Shown: positions 32,083-39,627 of the stretch, one piece after another
Layout: each line of letters begins with the position of its first letter
How positions within the stretch are numbered: the stretch's first letter is position 1
DNA from: Mucilaginibacter sp.
GTDB taxonomy: Bacteria; Bacteroidota; Bacteroidia; Sphingobacteriales; Sphingobacteriaceae
Length of the DNA stretch: 39,728 bases
Reading direction: 5' to 3'
Assembly (NCBI GenBank): GCA_028287925.1
Contig: JAQBOS010000345.1
Span: forward strand, 1 to 39,728
Position numbers and translations under genes: made by a program
Notes under the pieces: model-generated
Database searches by the model: none
The model's input: the letters and a program-made list of their open reading frames with translations, nothing else
Told to the model about the DNA's origin: nothing

Positions 32083-32155
32083 ATTACTTTTCAAAATATA
32101 GGATTCTATACGCCAGATCTCTGCGAAAGCAAAAAATAATTAGTTTGATATAATA

Positions 32156-32632
32156 ATGTATATAACTTTTTTACATCAATACCAGTTAGTAATATCGTCT
32201 CGCGGCGCTTTGTTTGATTATTGCGAATTGTTAAAGCCGGAGGACCTGCTAAAACCATTGCCGTCTTTTAATAATGAAAGCATCCGCAATCTCATGATCC
32301 ATAACGCCAATACTTATCTGTCATGGCTGGTGAATTATGCTATGCATAAACAACAAAACCTTTTCAACAAGGAGCATCATAAAGACTTGAATTCGGTTCG
32401 GCAAGTATTTGAGGAGATTAACCTGGCAGTGAATGAATTCTTACATCATTTTACTGATACATTTGAGTTGCCTATTACCCAGCCTAAAAAAGAAGATAAA
32501 ATATTAACTACTACTCCCCTGCAACTATTCACTCATGTTATTACACATGAATTTCATCACAAGGGACAAATTTTAAATATGAGCAGGCAACTGGGATATA
32601 CGCCTGTAGATACAGATATTATTAGGTTTTAA
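32156..32632 (+). CDS. DinB-family protein
   Basis: 158 residues forming the four-helix DinB/YfiT-like fold. The metal-binding histidine triad is visible as H49 (NLMIHNANTYLSWL), H131 and H135 (THEFHHKGQILNMSRQLG). The family contains metal-dependent thiol transferases (for example bacillithiol-linked) and many stress-induced proteins of unknown activity. The final PVDTDIIRF is a common family ending. It stands alone between the GtrA-like gene and the SDR gene, each side with a gap, so it probably has its own promoter, although no clean TAnnTTTG is found. Confidence 0.87.
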   Translation: MYITFLHQYQLVISSRGALFDYCELLKPEDLLKPLPSFNNESIRNLMIHNANTYLSWLVNYAMHKQQNLFNKEHHKDLNSVRQVFEEINLAVNEFLHHFTDTFELPITQPKKEDKILTTTPLQLFTHVITHEFHHKGQILNMSRQLGYTPVDTDIIRF

Positions 32633-32855
32633 CCGGTTATTTCTATGTTCTTAAGCATTTAGTAAGCTTCCAGCCACTTTTTTCACCGCCCTTTTACCCC
32701 GCTTTACCGAAAATTTAACCAGCTTTACCAAAAGCAATAATCGGTATTTTGATATATAAATTAGATTTGATGTATAATAACGTTGGGATTTTTAGATATT
32801 ATTGTTTGCAGTATTAACATATAACATTTCAGCTTCAAACATTATAAAAAAACAA
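32633..32855. other. Gap upstream of the SDR gene
   Basis: 223 bases without a gene. GCTTTACC occurs twice (about 32700 and 32722). A region around 32800 contains ATTGTTTGC, a poor -7 match. No hairpin of note. Confidence 0.3.
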
Positions 32856-33560
32856 ATGAAAAACGCGCTAATAACAGCATCAACCAAAGGCATGGGCCGG
32901 GCCACAGCAATAGCTTTCGCAAAGGAAGGGATTAACCTGGCCATTTGCTCAAGGCACAGCGAGGATCTTACGGCCTTTAAAGATGAGTTATCAGCTATCA
33001 ACCCCAATATAAAGATCTTTACCGCTGTAGTAGACGTGAGCATAAAACAACAGCTGCAGGATTTTGCAAGGGCAGCCGAACAGCAATTGGGCTTTATCAG
33101 CATAATTGTAAACAACGCAGGCATTTATGAATACTCCAGCATTTTGGATGATGCAGACGACACACTTGATAAGCATGTAAATACCAACCTGATGCCTGCT
33201 TACGAATTGTACCGTTATTTTGGTAAAACCATGATAGCGGCACGCGAGGGCCACATCTTCACCATTTGCTCTGTGGCTTCGTTAAGCCCTATTGCTGAGG
33301 CAGGTACCTACAGTGTAACAAAATTTGCGCTATTAGGTCTTAACAAGGTAATGCGTGCCGAGATGCAGCAATACGGGGTAAAGGTAACCGCCATTATTCC
33401 CGGCTCAACATTAACAGACTCATGGAAAGGCATGGAGGTGGATAAAGATAAAATGGTATTACCAGAAGACATTTCATCGGCTATTGTAAATATTTATAAA
33501 ATGAGCGCCGGGGCCAATGTTGACGAAATTGTAATAAAACCGGCATTCGGTCAAATATAA
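32856..33560 (+). CDS. Short-chain dehydrogenase/reductase (FabG-like)
   Basis: 234 residues from the ATG at 32856; the longer open frame upstream would place an unrelated stretch ahead of the Rossmann strand. The nucleotide motif is ITASTKGMGRATAIAFAKEG, a TGxxxGxG variant, the structural motif NNAG follows at about residue 90, and the active site is SVAS with YSVTK about 13 residues later. It reduces a carbonyl with NAD(P)H; substrate unknown. It ends 23 bases before the PspC gene and may be cotranscribed with the envelope-stress genes downstream. Confidence 0.92.
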   Translation: MKNALITASTKGMGRATAIAFAKEGINLAICSRHSEDLTAFKDELSAINPNIKIFTAVVDVSIKQQLQDFARAAEQQLGFISIIVNNAGIYEYSSILDDADDTLDKHVNTNLMPAYELYRYFGKTMIAAREGHIFTICSVASLSPIAEAGTYSVTKFALLGLNKVMRAEMQQYGVKVTAIIPGSTLTDSWKGMEVDKDKMVLPEDISSAIVNIYKMSAGANVDEIVIKPAFGQI

Positions 33561-33583
33561 ATCAACTCTAAAAACAAAATAAA

Positions 33584-34213
33584 ATGAACAAAAAACTATA
33601 TCGTGATGAATACCACAAGGTGTTTGGTGGTGTTTGTTCAGGCCTGGCAGAATACTTTGAGATGGATGTTACTGTTATGCGCCTGCTATTTGCTTTCACC
33701 TTTTTTATAATGGGTGTTGGTTTTGGTACTTACATTATTTTATGGATAGTTTTACCAAGAAAGGGTTTCATGTATAACAATTACAATAATCCAACGGTCG
33801 ACTATACCGTTCCTCCGCAACAACCTGCCGGTCAGTTTAATAACCCGCAACAAAGTGGTAATCCTTTCGGTGGCAATCCGTTTGGCGATAATCCCTATAG
33901 CAGCAATCCATTCAGTAGTAACCCAACCGAAAATGTTGCACCAAAACAAAAATCACATGCTGGTATTATAATAGGTTTGGTACTCATTGTTATTGGGGCA
34001 GCAATCCTGGTTGATGAGTATGACCTGATCCCCGATTTTGATTTTGGCAAGTTATGGCCAATAGTATTGGTTGTAGTAGGCGGTTCGCTGATCATATCCG
34101 GCCAAAAAAGAGAAGAATGGCGCAAAAGGGACTTGAATGAAACAGCCGAAAAAGAAGATCCGGCCGTTGAAGATCCGGCAACACCAACAACCGATAACAC
34201 CCCAACTGTTTAA
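33584..34213 (+). CDS. PspC-domain envelope-stress protein
   Basis: 209 residues. Residues 1-60 are a PspC domain (KKLYRDEYHKVFGGVCSGLAEYF, helix to LWIVLPRK). A low-complexity linker with repeated NPF/NPY units (about 88-112) leads to two short helices (KSHAGIIIGLVLIVIGAAIL and LWPIVLVVVGGSLIISG), which resemble the DUF5668 hairpin of the next gene. The C-terminus is acidic. PspC proteins sense or transmit envelope damage. It stands between the SDR gene and the LiaF-like gene with short gaps (23 and 39 bases), which suggests one transcript. Confidence 0.9.
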   Translation: MNKKLYRDEYHKVFGGVCSGLAEYFEMDVTVMRLLFAFTFFIMGVGFGTYIILWIVLPRKGFMYNNYNNPTVDYTVPPQQPAGQFNNPQQSGNPFGGNPFGDNPYSSNPFSSNPTENVAPKQKSHAGIIIGLVLIVIGAAILVDEYDLIPDFDFGKLWPIVLVVVGGSLIISGQKREEWRKRDLNETAEKEDPAVEDPATPTTDNTPTV

Positions 34214-34252
34214 TTAAGCTCCCTAACGGGCTAACCTTAAAATAATATTAAG

Positions 34253-35242
34253 ATGAAAAACGATAAAATAATTCCGGGTGTTATCCTGGTACTTATAGGA
34301 GCAGCCATCCTGCTGGGTAATTTTGGATACCTGCATTTCCGTTTGTATAATATATTTCACCTGTGGCCAATATTTTTAGTTATTGCCGGTGTAAACCTTG
34401 TATTTGCCCATAACAAAACAATTTGGGCAACAATTATAAAAATAACTGTATTGGTAGTTGGTATTGGTTTGTTATTCTTTGGCAATTTTGGTGAGCGTTA
34501 TAACTTTTGGCCCCGTCATAATTTCAGTTTCCATAGCGATGATTTTGATGACAACAATAACAACAACAGCGATGATAACGATGATGATAACGACAGCGCT
34601 AAAACGGATTTTAAAATGAGCGGTAACGGGGCCTTTAATGCGCCCTTTAATGCCGGCACAAAACTTGCACGCTTAAATATAAGCGGGGGTGGAACAGCTT
34701 ATAAAATAACCGATACTACCAACCAGCTATTTAACGCCTCAACCAGGGACGATGGTGGCCGGTATGACTTTTCGACCAATAAAGATGATTCTGTTTATGT
34801 GGTTAATTTTAAAATGAAAGATCATAAAGGCTTTCATTTCGATTCGGATAAGAATGAAGCGCAAATGCGGTTAAATCAAAATCCGGTTTGGGATATAAAT
34901 GTAGAAACAGGGGCTGCCAGTGTTGATTTCGATCTTTCAAAATTTAAAGTGAGAACGCTTAAACTGCATGGCGGTGCTGCTGCATTTACCATAAAGTTAG
35001 GTGCCCCTTTGTTCCTTACAAATGTTGATATTTCAACCGGCGTTTCAGGGGTAGAGGTTAATATTCCTGAAAATGCAGCATGCAGTATTGAAACTGACTC
35101 GGGCTTGTCTGATAATCATTTTGACGGATTTAATAAAACCAGCGATAATAATTACGAAACCCCTGGTTTTGCATCAGCTAAAAACAAAATACATATCCAC
35201 ATTAGCGGAGGCCTGTCTGATTTTAAAGTTAGCAGGTATTAA
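34253..35242 (+). CDS. DUF5668/LiaF-like membrane protein
   Basis: 329 residues. Residues 1-80 form three or four short helices of the DUF5668 type (KIIPGVILVLIGAAILLGNF, LWPIFLVIAGVNLVFAH, ITVLVVGIGLLFFGNF). An acidic, Asn/Asp-only tract follows (about 97-117). The C-terminal 200 residues are a repetitive beta structure resembling LiaF/DUF4097-type domains (LARLNISGGGTAYKI, VETGAASVDFDLSKF, VDISTGVSGVEVNIPE, HISGGLSDFKV). Such proteins modulate cell-envelope stress signalling in other phyla; here the PspC neighbour supports that theme. A terminator follows the stop. Confidence 0.88.
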   Translation: MKNDKIIPGVILVLIGAAILLGNFGYLHFRLYNIFHLWPIFLVIAGVNLVFAHNKTIWATIIKITVLVVGIGLLFFGNFGERYNFWPRHNFSFHSDDFDDNNNNNSDDNDDDNDSAKTDFKMSGNGAFNAPFNAGTKLARLNISGGGTAYKITDTTNQLFNASTRDDGGRYDFSTNKDDSVYVVNFKMKDHKGFHFDSDKNEAQMRLNQNPVWDINVETGAASVDFDLSKFKVRTLKLHGGAAAFTIKLGAPLFLTNVDISTGVSGVEVNIPENAACSIETDSGLSDNHFDGFNKTSDNNYETPGFASAKNKIHIHISGGLSDFKVSRY

Positions 35243-35264
35243 ATAGCGTTGTAAAGTTAAATTG

Positions 35265-35310
35265 TTGAAAGGTTGTAATGTTGAAATAAACGTTACAGCC
35301 TTTCAATTTT
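35265..35310 (+). terminator. Terminator after the LiaF-like gene
   Basis: TTGAAAGGTTGTAA (35265-35278) pairs with TTACAGCCTTTCAA (35293-35306) across 14 bases with one G-U, followed by TTTT. The hairpin is itself made of the GTTGAAAGG repeat unit that continues into the next gene. Confidence 0.65.
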
Positions 35311-35325
35311 ATACAGGTTTTAAAC

Positions 35326-35333
35326 TAACTTTG
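35326..35333 (+). promoter_or_regulatory. -7 promoter element of the GYF_2-RDD gene
   Basis: TAACTTTG matches TAnnTTTG and stands seven bases before the ATG, so transcription would start at or very close to the start codon. No distinct -33 element is seen. Confidence 0.4.
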
Positions 35334-35340
35334 ATATGCA

Positions 35341-35979
35341 ATGGAACCTTCCAACAGTACAACATTTCAACCTTCCAACACATATACCCTCGTCATTAAT
35401 GGCAAGCCCGAAGGGCCATTCAGCATTGAGCAGTTAAAAGAACGTAAAATAAAACCGGGCGATTTTTTAAAAACCGCCGATATGGACGATTATAAGGAAG
35501 CCCATGAAATTGCCGAGCTGCGCCTGCTTTTAGGGTTTAGCAAAGAGGCGCTTGTTCCCCAGTATTTTGGCAGTTTTGATCAGCGCCTGATGGCTTCTGC
35601 GCTCGATTGGTTTTTTGTTGCAGGCATATGTATTGTATTTGCATTTATATTATCCCTGTTTGTTAAAGATCAGGCTACGCGCCTTGTAATAGTATTCAGC
35701 CTTTTTGGCGTTATACCCTTAATAAAGCTTATCTACCATGTAATTATGGAATGCTCTGCAAAGCAGGCAACTTATGGCAAGCAGATCCTAAAAATAAAAG
35801 TTGGCGATATGCAGGGCTACCGCATAAGCCCGGGCCGGGCAACCGGCAGAAACCTGGCCAAGCTATTTTCTGTGCTCACCTTTTTTATAGGCTACCTGTT
35901 CAGCTTTTTTAATAAGCAGCAGCAATGCCTTCATGATATGATCGCAGGTACTTTGGTGATGAAGGACAGATTGTTTTGA
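35341..35979 (+). CDS. GYF_2-RDD membrane protein (copy 1)
   Basis: 212 residues. After a 14-residue lead encoded by repeat DNA, a GYF_2 domain (YTLVINGKPEGPFSIEQLKE, about 15-65) precedes an RDD domain with three or four helices. The RDD hallmarks are visible as R and D in FDQRLMASALDWFF, YGKQILKIKV and QCLHDMIAGTLVM. GYF_2 is a presumed protein-binding module on the cytoplasmic side; RDD proteins are membrane proteins, some with transport roles. The gene at 36031-36657 is a convergent paralogue with the same architecture. It follows the PspC/LiaF-like genes but has its own promoter-like element. Confidence 0.88.
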   Translation: MEPSNSTTFQPSNTYTLVINGKPEGPFSIEQLKERKIKPGDFLKTADMDDYKEAHEIAELRLLLGFSKEALVPQYFGSFDQRLMASALDWFFVAGICIVFAFILSLFVKDQATRLVIVFSLFGVIPLIKLIYHVIMECSAKQATYGKQILKIKVGDMQGYRISPGRATGRNLAKLFSVLTFFIGYLFSFFNKQQQCLHDMIAGTLVMKDRLF

Positions 35980-35980
35980 G

Positions 35981-36022
35981 GAGTTCATAGCAGAAGACAC
36001 GGTGGACGTCAACTATGAACTC
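35981..36022. terminator. GAGTTCATAG inverted repeat between convergent RDD genes
   Basis: GAGTTCATAG (35981-35990) and CTATGAACTC (36013-36022) pair perfectly over ten bases with a 22-base loop. It occupies most of the 51-base gap between two convergent genes and can terminate both. The unit belongs to the same family as the tract at 27288-27310. Confidence 0.65.
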
Positions 36023-36030
36023 TTCAAAAA

Positions 36031-36657
36031 CTAAAGTTTTACTACATAGGTTTTGGCAAGCATATCATGCAATGCCTGGCGGTGCTCACTAAAAAATATG
36101 GGTAAAAAGCCTGTATAAAGTATAAGGATAGATACTGCCTTGCCCACACTCCGTAACAACGCATTTAAGTAGCTAAGCCTCATACCATCAATATCAACCA
36201 CCACTATGCGGCATAACTTTTTACCAAGGCTGCCTTTCATGGGTGATGCCTCGCAAATTGAATTATAAAGAATTAGTGTAATACTAAAGCTGAGCTGTAG
36301 TATTAATAAAACACGTGGTTCTTTTATTAAAGCTTCGTATGATTGTATAACAGGAATTACCTTTTGTAAGGCCAATACTTTCACAACAAAGCTGGTTAAA
36401 TAAGAAACAACCAGGTAATCAAAAATCCAGGCTAAAAACCTCCATCCAAATGAGGCCAGGTTATCCCCGGTAGGTAAATAGATCCCTCTCGATTCAAAAT
36501 AAGGATAAAATTCAGGCAGATCACAAGCATCCTGCCAGCTATCGGCTAATGGCGACAGGATTCTTGTATGCACATCAAGGTCCATTTCTGTCAATTCATC
36601 ATAACTAAATGGGCCGCTTTGCTCGTTATCTACTAAAATGTAATATTGATTATTCAT
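36031..36657 (-). CDS. GYF_2-RDD membrane protein (copy 2)
   Basis: 208 residues with the same layout as its convergent neighbour. The GYF_2 domain is at 1-55 (YYILVDNEQSGPFSYDELTE), then an RDD domain: FGWRFLAWIFDYLVV (R and D in helix 1), SLGKKLCRIVVVD, and RQALHDMLAKTYVV at the end. The two copies share perhaps a quarter of positions by eye, so the duplication is old or the copies were brought together later. It starts without any repeat-derived lead, which supports the view that the lead on copy 1 is an addition. The upstream side is a long divergent gap with inverted repeats. Confidence 0.88.
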   Translation of the reverse strand: MNNQYYILVDNEQSGPFSYDELTEMDLDVHTRILSPLADSWQDACDLPEFYPYFESRGIYLPTGDNLASFGWRFLAWIFDYLVVSYLTSFVVKVLALQKVIPVIQSYEALIKEPRVLLILQLSFSITLILYNSICEASPMKGSLGKKLCRIVVVDIDGMRLSYLNALLRSVGKAVSILILYTGFLPIFFSEHRQALHDMLAKTYVVKL

Positions 36658-36935
36658 GTTTAATTAAGTACCGTTCAGGGTATAAAAATAACAGGTTATT
36701 TTGTTCTTTTATTATTGTATGATAAAAGAACAGCAGTGGTTGTAAAGTTAAAATGATTAATAGCAAAGCTCTTAAATTTTACAGTTTTTTATCGTAAGAA
36801 ATATAAACAGGATCCTTTGTTCTTTAAATACCGGATGTTTCAAATCGTGCACTTGCTATAAAGTGCAATAGGCTGAAACAAATGGAAGGCTTAGTACGCT
36901 AAGTTTAAGTAAAGGCCCTTATCTTTACATAATTT
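36658..36935. other. Divergent gap with two inverted repeats
   Basis: 278 bases with no gene. One perfect inverted repeat: TGTTCTTTTAT (36702-36712) and ATAAAAGAACA (36722-36732), nine-base spacer. One nested stem-loop: GTTTCA (36836-36841) with TGAAAC (36873-36878), enclosing TGCACTT (36847-36853) with AAGTGCA (36860-36866). TATCTTTA at 36918-36925 is one mismatch from a -7 element for the plus-strand gene. The first repeat could be an operator shared by both divergent genes. Confidence 0.5.
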
Positions 36936-37988
36936 ATGGCAGCACTCCTACTCAAATCAAACCGGAATATTATCCTGATAACTGTTTTAGCCTTATTGAT
37001 ATTTTTAGGCGGAACATTCATGCTTCATACAGTTCCGATATCAGTTAAAAATAAAGTTGCCAATGGTTTGCTGGCAGATTTTGTAATTACATTTCCTGTA
37101 CTTTTCTACTTTATAATAGTACGCCCTTTAAAAGTTTCAGTAAAGCGGATGTTATTTGTGATCAGCTTATGTTGCGGCTTTGCTTATTTAGTACTTCCAC
37201 AGCATCAAAGAGAATACATCCTGCAGATCCGTAAACTTACTGCCGTAGCCGAACTCCTTTTTATTATTTATGCTGTTACTAAGTTTAATAAATTAAGGAA
37301 AGCTTATAAAGCCCATCAACTCCTGTTAACCGATCCTATTTATAATTTGCGCGCCGCAATGGCCGAAATTATGGGCGAATCAGTAGCTGTGAAAATAATA
37401 GCGTCAGAGTTAGCCGTACTCAGGTATGGTTTACTTTTTTGGAGGAAGGAAACACCGGCATTAAAAGCAAGCCGCTCTTTCAGTACCCACAAAGAGTTTG
37501 GGTATGTTGCTATCTGGTGTATTTTACTACTGGCGGTTATGGTAGAAATTACAGCGTTCCATTTTTTATTAATGAAATGGAGCCATCTAGCCGCAAATAT
37601 AGTCACCGGCCTATCGCTTTATGGCGTTATCTTTTTCGTTGCTGACCTGTCTGCAGTTATAAAAAGAAAGGTACTTATAAGTGATGAACAAATAATTTTA
37701 CGTACAGGGTTACGCTGGCGGGTTTGCACTGATTTAAACAATATTAGCGCCGTAACCAAAATCACCAATGATTATCATTCAGCCGATCCTTTTTTTAAGG
37801 GAGGTATAAGCAAAAACAGCGGCAACATGCTTATCACATTTAAAGAGCCCGTAAAGGTTGATAAGCTATATGGAGCAAGTAAAGAAGCAAATTCCATTTT
37901 AATGCATATTGATGATTTTGAATTGTTTGCCGTTACGCTGCGCTGCCGCGAGTTACGTTGCGCTAAACTCGCGGTATTGCATTGCTGA
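36936..37988 (+). CDS. Membrane protein with PH-like C-terminus, tail from repeat DNA
   Basis: 350 residues with about six hydrophobic helices (around 12-30, 45-62, 70-87, 100-115, 188-210, 217-238). A C-terminal segment resembles a small bacterial PH-like domain (VLISDEQIILRTGLRWRVCT to MHIDDFELFA). I recognise no characterised family. The last 18 residues (VTLRCRELRCAKLAVLHC) are encoded by a palindromic repeat that recurs 107 bases downstream; they look like a run-through of the original C-terminus after FELFA. The gene converges on ahcY. Confidence 0.75.
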   Translation: MAALLLKSNRNIILITVLALLIFLGGTFMLHTVPISVKNKVANGLLADFVITFPVLFYFIIVRPLKVSVKRMLFVISLCCGFAYLVLPQHQREYILQIRKLTAVAELLFIIYAVTKFNKLRKAYKAHQLLLTDPIYNLRAAMAEIMGESVAVKIIASELAVLRYGLLFWRKETPALKASRSFSTHKEFGYVAIWCILLLAVMVEITAFHFLLMKWSHLAANIVTGLSLYGVIFFVADLSAVIKRKVLISDEQIILRTGLRWRVCTDLNNISAVTKITNDYHSADPFFKGGISKNSGNMLITFKEPVKVDKLYGASKEANSILMHIDDFELFAVTLRCRELRCAKLAVLHC

Positions 37989-38110
37989 AGCTTTCAGCTT
38001 CATAGCATTAATACTATATATTCGGCACCACGGGATAATATGCTTTTGTTTTGTAAGCTGAAAGCTTACAAAATGCCGCTACCACGAGTTACGCTACGCT
38101 AAACTCGCGG
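37931..38110. repeat. Paired palindromic repeats CCGCGAGTT...AACTCGCGG with nested hairpins
   Basis: Two 29-base copies, 37946-37974 and 38082-38110, lie in the same orientation and differ at three positions. Each has nine-base arms (CCGCGAGTT / AACTCGCGG, one change in copy 2). Between them lie two further hairpins: TGAAGCT-TTC-AGCTTCA (37986-38002) and TTTTGTAAGCT-GAA-AGCTTACAAAA (38049-38073, 11-base perfect stem). A partial third copy (GTTACGCTGCGCT, 37932-37944) precedes. This looks like a REP/BIME-type composite element. Confidence 0.75.
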
Positions 38111-38123
38111 TAGCGATGCGATC

Positions 38124-38155
38124 AAAAAAAGGACATGATCCTAAAACCATGCCCT
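38124..38155 (-). terminator. Terminator of ahcY
   Basis: On the minus strand AGGGCATG pairs with CATGTCCT (one G-U) around a ten-base loop, followed by seven T (38130-38124). It lies about 45 bases after the ahcY stop, past an AAAGC-type repeat. Confidence 0.7.
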
Positions 38156-38162
38156 CGTATAT

Positions 38163-38196
38163 TTTACCTTTCGGCTTTCGCCTTTAAGCTTTTACC
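38163..38196. repeat. AAAGC-unit repeat after the ahcY stop
   Basis: On the minus strand this reads GGTAAAAGC-TTAAAGGCGAAAGC-CGAAAGG. It shares the exact 14-mer GCTTTCGCCTTTAA (38174-38187, plus strand) with the repeat at the ligD stop, 19 kb away. Confidence 0.6.
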
Positions 38197-38200
38197 TCAA

Positions 38201-39517
38201 TTAGTATCTGTAATATTCCGGTTTAAACGGACCATCAACAGTTACGCCAATGTACTCAGCCTGGTCCTGGTCTAAAACTTCCAGCTCAACGCCAATTTTG
38301 GCAAGGTGTAAGCGGGCAACTTTTTCGTCAAGGTGTTTTGGCAGGGTGTAAACTTTGTTTTCGTATTGTGCGCCATTATTCCAAAGCTCTAATTGAGCTA
38401 AAGTTTGGTTGGTGAACGAGTTACTCATTACAAAGCTTGGGTGACCTGTTGCACAACCTAAATTTACCAAACGGCCTTCCGCTAAAATAATAACATCATT
38501 TCCGTCAATGGTATACTTGTCAACCTGTGGTTTAATTTCAATTTTGGTATTGCCATAAGCGCCATTTAACCAGGCCATGTCAATCTCGTTATCAAAGTGG
38601 CCAATGTTACAAACGATAGCTTTGTCTTTCAGCGCGCGGAAATGCTCTTCGCGAACAATGTTTTTGTTACCTGTTGCAGTAACAACAATATCAGCTTCTT
38701 TTATAGCAGTGCCAAGCTTTTTAACTTCAAAGCCTTCCATTGCTGCCTGTAAAGCACAGATAGGGTCAATTTCAGTTACTATAACACGTACACCTGAATT
38801 GCGCAATGAATCGGCAGAACCTTTACCTACGTCACCATAACCGCAAACAACAGCCACTTTTCCGGCCATCATCACATCAGTTGCGCGGCGAATGGCATCA
38901 ACCAATGATTCGCGGCAACCGTATTTATTATCAAATTTCGATTTGGTAACAGAGTCGTTAACGTTAATGGCGGGCATTGGCAATGTACCGGCTTTAACAC
39001 GCTCATATAAGCGGTGTACACCTGTAGTAGTTTCTTCTGATAAACCTTTAATACCGGCAACCAGCTCGGGATATTTATCTAAAACCATATTGGTTAAATC
39101 GCCACCATCGTCCAATATCATGTTTAATGGTTTGCGGTCTTCGCCAAAGAATAAGGTTTGCTCAATACACCAGTCAAACTCTTCGGCATTCATACCTTTC
39201 CAGGCATAAACTGAAGTGCCTGCAGCAGCAATAGCAGCGGCAGCATGATCCTGGGTCGAGAAAATGTTACATGATGACCAGGTAACTTCAGCACCCAGTT
39301 CGATCAGTGTTTCGATCAATACGGCGGTTTGGATGGTCATGTGCAGGCAGCCTGCAATGCGGGCGCCCTTCAATGCTTTTGATGGGCCATACTCTTTACG
39401 TAAGGCCATTAAGCCCGGCATTTCTGCTTCGGCTAATTCAATCTCTTTCCGTCCCCATTGGGCTAATGAAAAGTCTTTTACTTTGTACTTGGTGTAAGCG
39501 GTCTCTACTGATGACAT
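38201..39517 (-). CDS. ahcY: S-adenosylhomocysteinase
   Basis: 438 residues from the ATG at 39517 ([16 protein letters not shown]); 12 more codons are open upstream but run through the promoter. The enzyme splits S-adenosylhomocysteine into adenosine and homocysteine with bound NAD+, keeping methylation going. Visible are [17 protein letters not shown], where catalytic K and D lie, the NAD fold [17 protein letters not shown], and [19 protein letters not shown]. The C-terminal KPEYYRY carries the conserved K and Y that reach the neighbouring subunit's NAD. No SAH riboswitch is possible in the roughly 20-base leader. A terminator follows. Confidence 0.97.
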   Translation of the reverse strand: MSSVETAYTKYKVKDFSLAQWGRKEIELAEAEMPGLMALRKEYGPSKALKGARIAGCLHMTIQTAVLIETLIELGAEVTWSSCNIFSTQDHAAAAIAAAGTSVYAWKGMNAEEFDWCIEQTLFFGEDRKPLNMILDDGGDLTNMVLDKYPELVAGIKGLSEETTTGVHRLYERVKAGTLPMPAINVNDSVTKSKFDNKYGCRESLVDAIRRATDVMMAGKVAVVCGYGDVGKGSADSLRNSGVRVIVTEIDPICALQAAMEGFEVKKLGTAIKEADIVVTATGNKNIVREEHFRALKDKAIVCNIGHFDNEIDMAWLNGAYGNTKIEIKPQVDKYTIDGNDVIILAEGRLVNLGCATGHPSFVMSNSFTNQTLAQLELWNNGAQYENKVYTLPKHLDEKVARLHLAKIGVELEVLDQDQAEYIGVTVDGPFKPEYYRY

Positions 39518-39541
39518 AGCGTTTTGTTTTTTTTTGAAATG

Positions 39542-39549
39542 CAAAAATA
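39542..39549 (-). promoter_or_regulatory. -7 promoter element of ahcY
   Basis: TATTTTTG followed by CA on the minus strand matches TAnnTTTG, 24 bases before the ahcY ATG. The same TTATTTTTGC string precedes gldB and ctaC. A -33 TTG is not evident. Confidence 0.45.
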
Positions 39550-39627
39550 ACACATTCTATTGTTAAAGTGAAATGCTAAAGCATTCGGAATGCGATTATT
39601 GCAAGGTCATTGGTGGTTATTGGCGTT

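Larger units (their letters stand above)
35258..35380. repeat. GTTGAAAGGTTG / CAACCTTCCAAC repeat entering a coding region
   Basis: Left part (35262-35286) reads TTGTTGAAAGGTTGTAATG. The right part (35344-35380) is its degenerate reverse complement: AACCTTCCAACAGTACAAC then ATTTCAACCTTCCAACAC. The right part encodes residues 2-14 of the following GYF_2-RDD protein. Confidence 0.6.

Noticed and set aside
37931-38110. CRISPR-like interpretation of the two 29-base repeats
   Set aside because: Only two full copies, palindromic over their whole length, with a hairpin-rich spacer of about 107 bases and no cas genes.
39518-39600. SAH riboswitch ahead of ahcY
   Set aside because: The promoter element leaves a leader of only about 20 bases, too short for a riboswitch.
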